From a virus, in IMG/VR virus record IMGVR_UViG_3300030101_001612, positions 1 through 35,505 of that record: DNA of 35,505 nucleotides, one strand, 5' to 3'. Of the stretch, positions 30,612 through 35,505 are shown piece after piece. The stretch's first letter is position 1, and each line of letters starts with the position of its first letter. The translations under genes were made by a program, and so were the position numbers. The notes below the pieces were generated by a model. The model was not told where the DNA came from. It saw nothing but the letters and a program-made list of their open reading frames with translations, and ran no database searches.

Positions 30612-31234
30612 GAAGATATTTGTGATTCTAACTTACTTGTTTTCTTATTGCTAGCAGTTTCAAAAGTATTTTTCTCCCAAGTTCTTATAGCTGCCCTCCA
30701 ATCTTTCATTGGGTTCTTACCAACCTTCCAACCATTACTTTCATAATGATCAAAAAACTTTTGTATATCAACCTTATTTTGTCTTTCAACACAATATAAT
30801 TCTAAATCATTTAGTGTTGGCTTTACAAATCTTTTGAACTTAACAGTCTTACTAATCTCTCCATTTAAGCCTGCAACGTCTACAGGGCTAATACCTTCTA
30901 CGTTATATACGTTATGCTTATCAAGAAGCTTAATAACAGCCTGATGAGGTCGTGAGTTCTCGTTTAATGTACCATATTGAAAATCTATAAACTTTGGTAT
31001 AAACCACTTATTACCTTCATCAAATATTTTTATTTGACTTTCAAATATCTTAGCAGCTTCTACAGGGTTTATTTTACTACCAATCCTTATTGATGCAACC
31101 TCAAAATCTGTGTCCCATATTCCTGCATGATTACAGTCGTCTAGTATATATAACCATAACAGTTTATATTTTGCAGGCAGGTTTCTAATAAAACCTTTTT
31201 TCCATTTATCTGTATCTGTAAATCTTTTTGCCAT
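30572..31234 (-). CDS. Replication initiator-like protein (DnaD / Lin1244-type)
   Basis: 220 residues. The N-terminus (RFTDTDKWKKGFIRNLPAKY, KLLWLYILDDCNHAGIWDTD) is the winged-helix domain found at the start of many phage replication proteins. The C-terminal segment DIQKFFDHYESNGWKVGKNP, then MKDWRAAIRTWEKN, is the motif following it in DnaD-like initiators. The middle ends in KFKRFVKPTLNDLELYCVER. Such proteins bind the origin and recruit the host helicase. It is part of the run from the promoter at 32611, downstream of the peptidase gene. Next to the helper at 30207-30611 it probably forms an initiation pair. Confidence 0.78.
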   Translation of the reverse strand: MAKRFTDTDKWKKGFIRNLPAKYKLLWLYILDDCNHAGIWDTDFEVASIRIGSKINPVEAAKIFESQIKIFDEGNKWFIPKFIDFQYGTLNENSRPHQAVIKLLDKHNVYNVEGISPVDVAGLNGEISKTVKFKRFVKPTLNDLELYCVERQNKVDIQKFFDHYESNGWKVGKNPMKDWRAAIRTWEKNTFETASNKKTSKLESQISSWQKAREIISKKQ

Positions 31235-31236
31235 AA

Positions 31237-31428
31237 TTATATTTCTTTTAATAGTTTATCCATTCTTTCTTTTTTTGTTTCAAAGGGTAAGCTATCCCAA
31301 TCGCTAGGCTTTATTATACCCTTTGTTGCAAAAACAATTCTCTCTTGAAACGCTAAAGATTCTTTTTCGTCTTGATTTGTAAGGGTTCCTAATTTAAGAA
31401 ACATTTTCATAAAATTTATATCGTCCAT
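31237..31428 (-). CDS. Hypothetical protein (63 aa)
   Basis: A short helical protein (DDINFMKMFLKLGTLTNQDE, ATKGIIKPSDWDSLPFETKK) between the peptidase and the initiator-like gene, with 2-nt gaps on both sides. No motif is recognised. The tight packing and regular composition argue for a real gene. Confidence 0.55.
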   Translation of the reverse strand: MDDINFMKMFLKLGTLTNQDEKESLAFQERIVFATKGIIKPSDWDSLPFETKKERMDKLLKEI

Positions 31429-31430
31429 AA

Positions 31431-32546
31431 TTATTTATTATTTTTAGTTAAATATTTGTTTACTAATGCTCTATGGTCTATTGAGTCATCATAATTGTCT
31501 GATAAGTCTTCATACTCGTCAAAAGATTCATTATATTGTTTCCAATCAGCATAATCTAACTTTTCTTTCTCTTCATTTATTGTGTCCTCACAAGAAACTA
31601 TATCGCTTTCACAATCAGGACAAAACTTATAACCTTTGAAAGAACTCTCTTGTAGATTTCTGTTATTGCAATAATAACACATTTCTTCTCCTGCTGCATC
31701 TGTTACAACCTCTACTTCATCATCATACCAATAGTCTCTATCTGCACCATACCAGTCTCCCCACTTGCTAGTATTACGATAAGAATACGTAGGACTGTAA
31801 GCATAATCATACCTGTTGCAGCCTAGCTCTTGAACTAGACACATAAGCATATTGAGACAGTTGTTAGCGTCATCAAACCTGACAACCTCTGCATCTGAAT
31901 GTGGTGCATAGTAACCACAACTCATGTTTGCAACACAAACACCTACACCATTCTCTGCAAGCTGACCAACGTCTGTAATAGCACCTGATGTCTGTGCATA
32001 CCCAAACTTGGAAATGATAGGGTTGATTTTTTTGCTGAACCTTTTGCTGAATAGTTTGCCTGATATACTGTTTACAAAGTCTGAGTTACCTCGTCTGTCG
32101 CCCTGAAAACAATAGCCCACATCTTTGAAGAAAGACATATCTGCAGCACGACTACCAATACATCCCACCTCTTCTGAATGAAAAAAAGCACACTTGATAT
32201 TGTCAAACATAACAAGCATCTCTAGTGCTAGCCATATACCCACCTTGTCATCACCACCCACACCTACCTGTGTGCCTGTGTCTGAATTGAAAGCAAACAA
32301 ACAACCATTGTCGTCATACACCTTGAAACTTTTGTGTATGTCGTGTACTGTGTCTGTGTGTGCTACAATACAAGGATAGTGATTGGTTTTACCTTTGGTA
32401 ATGTATATGTTGTTGTCTTTGATTTTGATAGTTGCCGCAGGAACATTTGTTTTGCAGAACTTGTGAATGTAAGAAATCATGTCAAACTCGTTACCACTTG
32501 TGGTTTGAACCGACAAAATATCAATAAGTAAATTTTTTCTAGTCAT
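31431..32546 (-). CDS. M20/M42-type metallopeptidase fused to a zinc ribbon
   Basis: The first 260 residues form a two-metal peptidase: CIVAHTDTVHDI (H63, D65), GVGGDDKVGIWLAL (D100), CAFFHSEEVGCIGS (E125 general base, E126 ligand), FQGDRR (D150) and YYAPHSDAEVVRF (last His), so all expected ligands are present. Families M20 and M42 cleave small peptides (tripeptidase or aminopeptidase). A C-terminal extension holds a zinc ribbon, CYYCNNRNLQESSFKGYKFC then PDC, and an acidic tail. The coding DNA is richer in G and C (about 40-50% in several 60-base lines) than the rest, pointing to acquisition from another genome. It is the first gene after promoter P2. The role in infection is unknown; peptide scavenging or cleavage of a host regulator are options. 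Confidence 0.87.
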   Translation of the reverse strand: MTRKNLLIDILSVQTTSGNEFDMISYIHKFCKTNVPAATIKIKDNNIYITKGKTNHYPCIVAHTDTVHDIHKSFKVYDDNGCLFAFNSDTGTQVGVGGDDKVGIWLALEMLVMFDNIKCAFFHSEEVGCIGSRAADMSFFKDVGYCFQGDRRGNSDFVNSISGKLFSKRFSKKINPIISKFGYAQTSGAITDVGQLAENGVGVCVANMSCGYYAPHSDAEVVRFDDANNCLNMLMCLVQELGCNRYDYAYSPTYSYRNTSKWGDWYGADRDYWYDDEVEVVTDAAGEEMCYYCNNRNLQESSFKGYKFCPDCESDIVSCEDTINEEKEKLDYADWKQYNESFDEYEDLSDNYDDSIDHRALVNKYLTKNNK

Positions 32547-32580
32547 AAGCGTTTTCTTTTAGTTAGTAAATAGTTAGTGT

Positions 32581-32600
32581 AAAGGGTTAGCTAACCCTTT
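32581..32600. promoter_or_regulatory. Perfect 20-bp palindrome just downstream of promoter P2
   Basis: AAAGGGTTAGCTAACCCTTT is its own complement. It falls at about +5 to +24 of the transcript from P2 and ends 34 nt before the peptidase ATG. A palindrome of this size at this place is what a dimeric repressor uses. It could also fold as a hairpin in the mRNA leader. Confidence 0.7.
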
Positions 32601-32610
32601 GATTTGCATA

Positions 32611-32641
32611 CAAAGATACGAATAATATTTAAGACTACAAA
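32611..32641 (-). promoter_or_regulatory. Promoter P2 (TTTG, 19 nt, TATCTTTG) for the peptidase operon
   Basis: The minus strand has TTTG (32641-32638), 19 nt, then TATCTTTG (32618-32611), the best form of the Bacteroidota consensus. The spacer shares GTAGT and a TTAAA stretch with promoter P1 at 35249, so the two probably answer to the same polymerase state. Its -33 box lies just beyond the stop of the small coiled-coil gene. Confidence 0.8.
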
Positions 32642-32642
32642 A

Positions 32643-32822
32643 TTATTTAGTAGTTTTTTTAATATTATTTATTTTTTCTAGCAAATTTAGGACTTGAAGC
32701 TTTAAATCGTGATTATATTTTTCTAATCTGTTTTTCTCTCGTGTTGCTTTGTCTAGTCTTTCTCTTAAAGTTTTTTTATCCAAATCTGCGTTTATAATAT
32801 TTAATGGTATATAAGTTTTCAT
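32643..32822 (-). CDS. Small coiled-coil protein (59 aa)
   Basis: A 59-residue frame from ATG 32822. After MKTYIPLNIINADLDKK it is one long charged helix (LRERLDKATREKNRLEKYNH, DLKLQVLNLLEKINNI) with leucines at heptad positions and a basic end. It lies between the candidate structured RNA and promoter P2. No homologue is recognised. A dimeric coiled coil of this size could be an antirepressor or an assembly factor, but this is speculation. Confidence 0.55.
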   Translation of the reverse strand: MKTYIPLNIINADLDKKTLRERLDKATREKNRLEKYNHDLKLQVLNLLEKINNIKKTTK

Positions 32823-32846
32823 ATAAACAATTTAAGTTAATAAAAA

Positions 32847-32959
32847 AGGAAGGGGGGATATTTTACCCTGTCCTGCCAAGTATGAGGTTTATCCTCAAAC
32901 GGAACTCCTCAATTAAGGGTATTTTTAACCCTACAAGTAGACACCGAACCCCCCAACCT
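32847..32959 (-). ncRNA. Candidate structured RNA (about 113 nt) downstream of the SSB-like gene
   Basis: This gap is GC-rich for the genome and has no start codon on the minus strand. G6 (32852-32857) pairs with C6 (32949-32954), extended after a 2x2 loop by AGG/CCT. Inside are TGTCC/AGACA (with one wobble), TGAGG/CCTCA (32883-32887 with 32893-32897) and AGGGT/ACCCT (32916-32920 with 32928-32932). Together they make a multibranch fold. On the minus strand the closing stem is followed by TTCCTTTTTT, as in a terminator. It may be a processed RNA, a leader element for the small gene downstream, or an elaborate terminator. Confidence 0.55.
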
Positions 32960-32966
32960 GTACTAA

Positions 32967-33215
32967 TTAAAAGGGCAAATCATCATCATTTGATTTGTCT
33001 GCTGTTGTTTCTTTTGGTGGCTCATAGGTATTCTCGTAAGCATAATGAGTTGCACCCTTTTCAGATGGCTCTCTCCTTTCTGCTATCGTGATATTTACCC
33101 AACCTCTTTTAGATATTTTTTGCAAATCTTCTACTTTAAAACTTGCATTAAATAATTCTCCATATTGCGTAGTAACTTTTTTTATACTACTTGCTACATA
33201 ATTTTTATCTGACAT
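32967..33215 (-). CDS. SSB-like protein with DDDLPF tail (82 aa)
   Basis: A small protein with one beta-rich core (SSIKKVTTQYGELFNASFKV, SKRGWVNITIAERREPSEKG, HYAYENTYEPP), an acidic linker (TADKSNDDD) and the C-terminal DDDLPF. That tail is the protein-interaction tip of bacterial single-stranded DNA-binding proteins, used to recruit repair and replication enzymes. The core is shorter than a full OB-fold SSB (about 110 residues), so it may be a reduced phage SSB. It overlaps the DnaA domain IV-like gene by 11 nt and precedes the structured RNA. Confidence 0.7.
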   Translation of the reverse strand: MSDKNYVASSIKKVTTQYGELFNASFKVEDLQKISKRGWVNITIAERREPSEKGATHYAYENTYEPPKETTADKSNDDDLPF

Positions 33216-33642
33216 ATTTTTGTAATTTTAATTTATAATTATTTTTCATTTCTATCAACTCGTTCAATCTTTTAGAAAGCTCTTCCATTTTTCTTTCTAC
33301 TGATTTTACCTCATGCACATAAAAGTTTGCATCTAGCATAAGTATTCTTTCTATATCTTCATAATTGTTTTTATAAGATTTTAAAATCTTTACAAACACA
33401 TCATGTTGCTGAATGTTATGTATTATTGTTGCATGATTTTTTTTAAGTATAAAAGCTATGTCGTGATAAGTAAGCTTAAAAATATTTCTTAACAAACCAC
33501 TATATAATCTTCTAGCATCTACAACCTTTCTAACTCTACTTTTGCCTTCAATAGTAGACCAAGGCAGGTCATATCTTTTGCAAATCTCTGCTTTTATCTT
33601 TTCATCTCTTTCTCTTGTGAACTCTATCTTATACTTGTCCAT
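33205..33642 (-). CDS. DnaA domain IV-like DNA-binding protein (145 aa)
   Basis: Residues 33-95 resemble the DnaA C-terminal domain: GKSRVRKVVDARRLYSGLLR, NIFKLTYHDIAFILKKNHAT and IIHNIQQH. These correspond to S-R-x-R-E-I-V-D-A-R-R, L-T-x-x-x-I-G, and the DnaA-box signature D-H-T-T-V-x-H. No AAA+ ATPase part exists. The C-terminal helix (EVKSVERKMEELSKRLNELI) is probably a coiled-coil dimer. It could bind a phage origin, or occupy host DnaA boxes and interfere with host initiation. Neighbours are a Cro-like HTH protein (overlap 14 nt) and an SSB-like protein. Confidence 0.75.
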   Translation of the reverse strand: MDKYKIEFTRERDEKIKAEICKRYDLPWSTIEGKSRVRKVVDARRLYSGLLRNIFKLTYHDIAFILKKNHATIIHNIQQHDVFVKILKSYKNNYEDIERILMLDANFYVHEVKSVERKMEELSKRLNELIEMKNNYKLKLQKYVR

Positions 33643-33940
33643 TTTTATTCTTTGTTAAGTAATCTATTTCTACATAATCTTGTTCACCATCTACGTCAAA
33701 GTTATCTTTTAAATCAACTTCAATAATGTCTATGATATCTTTAACATCAACATTTAAAAACTTAGCTAATCTTAACATATGATAATATCTTATCATATAT
33801 GGACAATCAATATATTTGTCTATTGTAGAGCCTTTTATGTTAAGTATTCTACCAAATTGTAGTTTGGATATACCTCTAATTCTAAGAATAGCTTCTAGTT
33901 CATTCCTAGAACTTTTTACTTTATTATAATCGTTTTTCAT
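33629..33940 (-). CDS. Cro/XRE-like HTH protein (103 aa)
   Basis: Residues 10-60 form an XRE-type HTH: RNELEAILRIRGISKLQFGR, then ILNIKGSTIDKYIDCPYMIR and MLRLAKFLNVDVKDIID. The final V-D-V-K-D-I is the usual end of that fold. The C-terminus is acidic (DNFDVDGEQDYVEI). It is likely a regulator of the early region and may bind one of the operator-like repeats here. It is co-translated with neighbours through 4-14 nt overlaps. Confidence 0.72.
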   Translation of the reverse strand: MKNDYNKVKSSRNELEAILRIRGISKLQFGRILNIKGSTIDKYIDCPYMIRYYHMLRLAKFLNVDVKDIIDIIEVDLKDNFDVDGEQDYVEIDYLTKNKNGQV

Positions 33941-34215
33941 TTTTTTAAATTTATATTAAACATTCCGTCTTTGACCATCTTGTTATATTGATCTTTTGGG
34001 TCTATAAAGTCTTGATTCTCTTTTAGATAAGGAATCAATTCATCAGCTTCAACATCTGTAAGAAGAGATAATTTTTTGTATATATCTTCTTTCTCATAAT
34101 CACAAATGCAAGTGTATGGTAAGAGACTCTCAATGTAACCAAGTTTCCAAAGCTCTGCTTTTAATGGTTTACCATCAAGAACCTCATCCATCCAATCATG
34201 CTCTTGTCTAGTCAT
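33937..34215 (-). CDS. Hypothetical protein (92 aa)
   Basis: Unrecognised acidic helical protein (HDWMDEVLDGKPLKAELWKL, DIYKKLSLLTDVEADELIPY). It has ATGA-type overlaps on both sides (4 and 8 nt), so it belongs to the same translational unit as the possible recombination protein before it and the HTH protein after it. No motif is visible. Confidence 0.55.
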   Translation of the reverse strand: MTRQEHDWMDEVLDGKPLKAELWKLGYIESLLPYTCICDYEKEDIYKKLSLLTDVEADELIPYLKENQDFIDPKDQYNKMVKDGMFNINLKK

Positions 34216-34654
34216 CTACAATCTCATCCTGACCAAACACTCCTTGCTCATAGAATCCTGCTATTTTTAGAACTACTCTTGACATAGCTCTCTTTTCTGC
34301 CATAGCTACAGGAAACTTTTTACCTCCACCCATAAGATTATCTTCTGAAGCCTCTCCGAAACTCATAACATTTCTTACTTCTTGTTGTGGTTTTCCTTTG
34401 ATATATATTTTATTGTTAGTAGTCATAGTAGCTGTTGCTCTCATTACTACCCAATCTTTTTGCATAATCACAGGCTCATAAGCAACTACAATATTTTTCT
34501 TGCTTACAATCTTGTCTATACCGGTTCTTGTTATGATAACAAAACCTCTTTTGTCTTTATATACATCTTCTTTTACTAAACCATTTTCTATAAACAATCT
34601 TTTTAATGTTTCTTCTTTGGTTTCTTTTACTGAATTGTTTTCTACTTTTTCCAT
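34208..34654 (-). CDS. Possible recombination-related phage protein (148 aa)
   Basis: The core RGFVIITRTGIDKIVSKKNI, then VMRATATMTTNNKIYIKG, SFGEASEDNLMGGGKKFPVA and MAEKRAMSRVVLKIAGFYEQ. The M-A-E-K-R-A-x-S-R motif with a preceding A-x-A-x-x resembles the region in ERF/Sak-type ssDNA-annealing proteins that ends in K-R-A-x-x-R. It is shorter than full annealing proteins. It lies near the SSB-like and DnaA-like genes, fitting DNA metabolism. I hold this call loosely; the family may simply be a conserved unknown of Bacteroidota phages. Confidence 0.5.
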   Translation of the reverse strand: MEKVENNSVKETKEETLKRLFIENGLVKEDVYKDKRGFVIITRTGIDKIVSKKNIVVAYEPVIMQKDWVVMRATATMTTNNKIYIKGKPQQEVRNVMSFGEASEDNLMGGGKKFPVAMAEKRAMSRVVLKIAGFYEQGVFGQDEIVDD

Positions 34655-34680
34655 AATTTAATTTGATTTTTAATTAATAA

Positions 34681-34968
34681 TTAGTTTATTATTGACTCTA
34701 TAAAGTTTTTGAGCCTAAAGTCAAAGCTCTTTTTTTTCTCATTCAAAACATAACTAGATATAGTTGTTGTTCTATTTCTACCATTTTTTGTTTTGTATCT
34801 AGTTTTTACTTTTTTTGGTATAGACACAATATCATGTCCTTGCCTTCTAAGACTATATATAATACTAGACAATCTGTAAGCACCATATTCATTTATAGCT
34901 TGTTTTTGTGTAAGTTCTCTACCATCTTTTAAGTGTTGTAGAATATCACTAGTTTGTGTTTTTTGCAT
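34681..34968 (-). CDS. Helix-turn-helix protein (PF14090-like, 95 aa)
   Basis: The pattern TSDILQHLKDGRELTQKQAI, then NEYGAYRLSSIIYSLRRQGH and DIVSIPKK, is a phage HTH domain in which L-T-x-x-x-A and Y-R-L-S-x-x-I-Y-x-L-R form the two helices, followed by a wing. The basic tail (KKVKTRYKTKNGRNRTTT) should contact DNA. It is the second gene of the early run from promoter P1. It may regulate early transcription. Confidence 0.75.
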   Translation of the reverse strand: MQKTQTSDILQHLKDGRELTQKQAINEYGAYRLSSIIYSLRRQGHDIVSIPKKVKTRYKTKNGRNRTTTISSYVLNEKKKSFDFRLKNFIESIIN

Positions 34969-34997
34969 AATTAAACATTTAAGGTTATTAGTTTGTT

Positions 34998-35213
34998 TTA
35001 TCTTTCATCTCTTTCTGCATCTGCCATCATTTCTAAATAGCTTTCTCTTTGTAGTGCTTCGTACTCGTAGTCCTCTATACACTCACAATGTTCTTTACAG
35101 TCAGAACATACATCTGTTTCATCACACACTCTAGCTCCACAGCAGTTGCTTACCATGTCGTAGTAGTGTCCGTCATCTATAGGATTGCTTAGTTTCCATT
35201 GGTCATAATTCAT
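34998..35213 (-). CDS. Small zinc-ribbon protein, first early gene (71 aa)
   Basis: The N-terminus MNYDQWKLSNPIDDGHYYDM is followed by a zinc ribbon, SNCCGARVCDETDVCSDCKE and HCECIED, and an acidic C-terminus. Short proteins with this YDQWKLSNP start and NCCGA...CSxCKEHxE motif are common in Bacteroidota phages and have no known function to my knowledge. As the first gene downstream of promoter P1 it would be among the earliest products. Confidence 0.7.
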   Translation of the reverse strand: MNYDQWKLSNPIDDGHYYDMVSNCCGARVCDETDVCSDCKEHCECIEDYEYEALQRESYLEMMADAERDER

Positions 35214-35248
35214 AATATAAAATTTTAGTTAGTTGTTTGTTTTCTGTG

Positions 35249-35279
35249 CAAAGATACAATAAATTTTTAAACTACCAAA
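35249..35279 (-). promoter_or_regulatory. Promoter P1 (TTTG, 19 nt, TATCTTTG) for the early genes
   Basis: The minus strand has TTTG (35279-35276), 19 nt, then TATCTTTG (35256-35249). This equals the host vegetative consensus and matches P2 both in -7 box and in part of the spacer. Transcription would start near 35242, about 30 nt before ATG 35213. Confidence 0.82.
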
Positions 35280-35345
35280 CTTTTTTACAAGTTTTTGTTA
35301 AATAACTTAATATTTATCTTTTTCTTTATATTGTTATTTATATTT

Positions 35346-35364
35346 AAGGGTAATAAATACCCTT
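35346..35364 (-). terminator. Hairpin between the metallophosphoesterase stop and promoter P1
   Basis: AAGGGTA (35346-35352) and TACCCTT (35358-35364) form a 7-bp stem with a 5-nt loop, 8 nt after the metallophosphoesterase stop. The downstream minus-strand sequence is A/T-rich but lacks a clear U-run. The likely role is to end late transcription before the early promoter. Confidence 0.5.
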
Positions 35365-35372
35365 TATATACC

Positions 35373-35505
35373 CTAAAAATAATGTGTTAATCTTGCTACT
35401 TGTCCTTTTTCTTTATCGTGGACAAATGCCTCACAGGCTTTTGGAGCACCTGTAAAACCTTTTCGGCTGTGCCAACTATCTGCTGCACTAGGACTTCTCA
35501 TGTAT
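35373..35505 (-). CDS. Metallophosphoesterase, C-terminal part (continuation of 1-1052)
   Basis: The right-hand end of the circular gene. It encodes the end of the phosphoesterase (AFVHDKEKGQVARLTHYF then TAG at 35375-35373); bases 35407-35505 duplicate 1-99. Joined at the circle the gene is 1086 nt including the stop (1052 + 34). Confidence 0.9.
   Translation of the reverse strand, partial: YMRSPSAADSWHSRKGFTGAPKACEAFVHDKEKGQVARLTHYF
35407..35505. repeat. 99-bp terminal direct repeat, right copy
   Basis: Exact copy of bases 1-99; see the left copy for interpretation as circular assembly overlap. Confidence 0.95.

Noticed and set aside
32847-32959. tRNA gene in the GC-rich gap
   Set aside because: The hairpin sizes and loops do not match a cloverleaf; no T-loop or anticodon arm is found.

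Overview
This window is almost certainly a complete, circularly assembled genome of a tailed phage (siphovirus type) infecting a member of the Bacteroidota, most likely a flavobacterium. The first 99 bases (1-99) recur exactly at the end (35407-35505), and a metallophosphoesterase gene runs across that junction in frame, so the unique length is about 35,406 bp. The host assignment rests on the low GC (about 30% by eye), A-rich ribosome-binding regions with few Shine-Dalgarno sites, Bacteroidota-type promoters (TTTG, 18-19 nt, TAnnTTTG) and proteins resembling those of flavobacterial phages. No integrase or clear lysogeny module was seen. All confident genes lie on the minus strand, so the functional order runs from high to low coordinates.

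Early/replication region (35.3 to 26.6 kb): a promoter at 35249-35279 precedes a zinc-ribbon protein, a helix-turn-helix protein, a possible recombination-related protein, a Cro-like HTH protein, a protein resembling DnaA domain IV and an SSB-like protein with a DDDLPF tail. A 113-nt candidate structured RNA and a small coiled-coil gene follow. A second promoter (32611-32641) with a 20-bp perfect palindrome leads into an M20/M42-type metallopeptidase fused to a zinc ribbon. Then come a DnaD/replication-initiator-like protein, a DUF3310-like protein, a VRR-NUC nuclease and small membrane or HTH proteins. A 455-bp AT-rich gap with repeated GCAGTTTC elements is the best origin candidate. A third promoter, overlapped by 17-bp repeats, drives the last genes of this region up to a bidirectional terminator at 26568-26613.

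Late region (26.0 to 1.2 kb, continuing across the junction): small conserved proteins, terminase small and large subunits, a tail-assembly-chaperone pair with a possible -1 frameshift, a tail-terminator-like protein fused to a LamG lectin domain, large tail-tip proteins (one with a CBM-like N-terminus), a gp10-like tail completion protein and the tape measure. These are followed by the prohead protease with a scaffold-like tail, capsid protein, tail tube, portal, connector, surface proteins, lysis genes (small membrane proteins and an M15 endolysin) and the metallophosphoesterase. Tail genes preceding head genes, with the portal after the capsid protein, is not the usual siphovirus order.

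The most notable unexplained signal is a 13-bp motif, TTCCAAAAACTTC. It occurs three times, always between genes and always exactly 23 nt upstream of a TAnnTTTG-like box. It looks like a phage-specific, probably activator-dependent promoter class. One copy points along the plus strand into an otherwise gene-free stretch that ends at the bidirectional terminator, implying a short plus-strand transcript.
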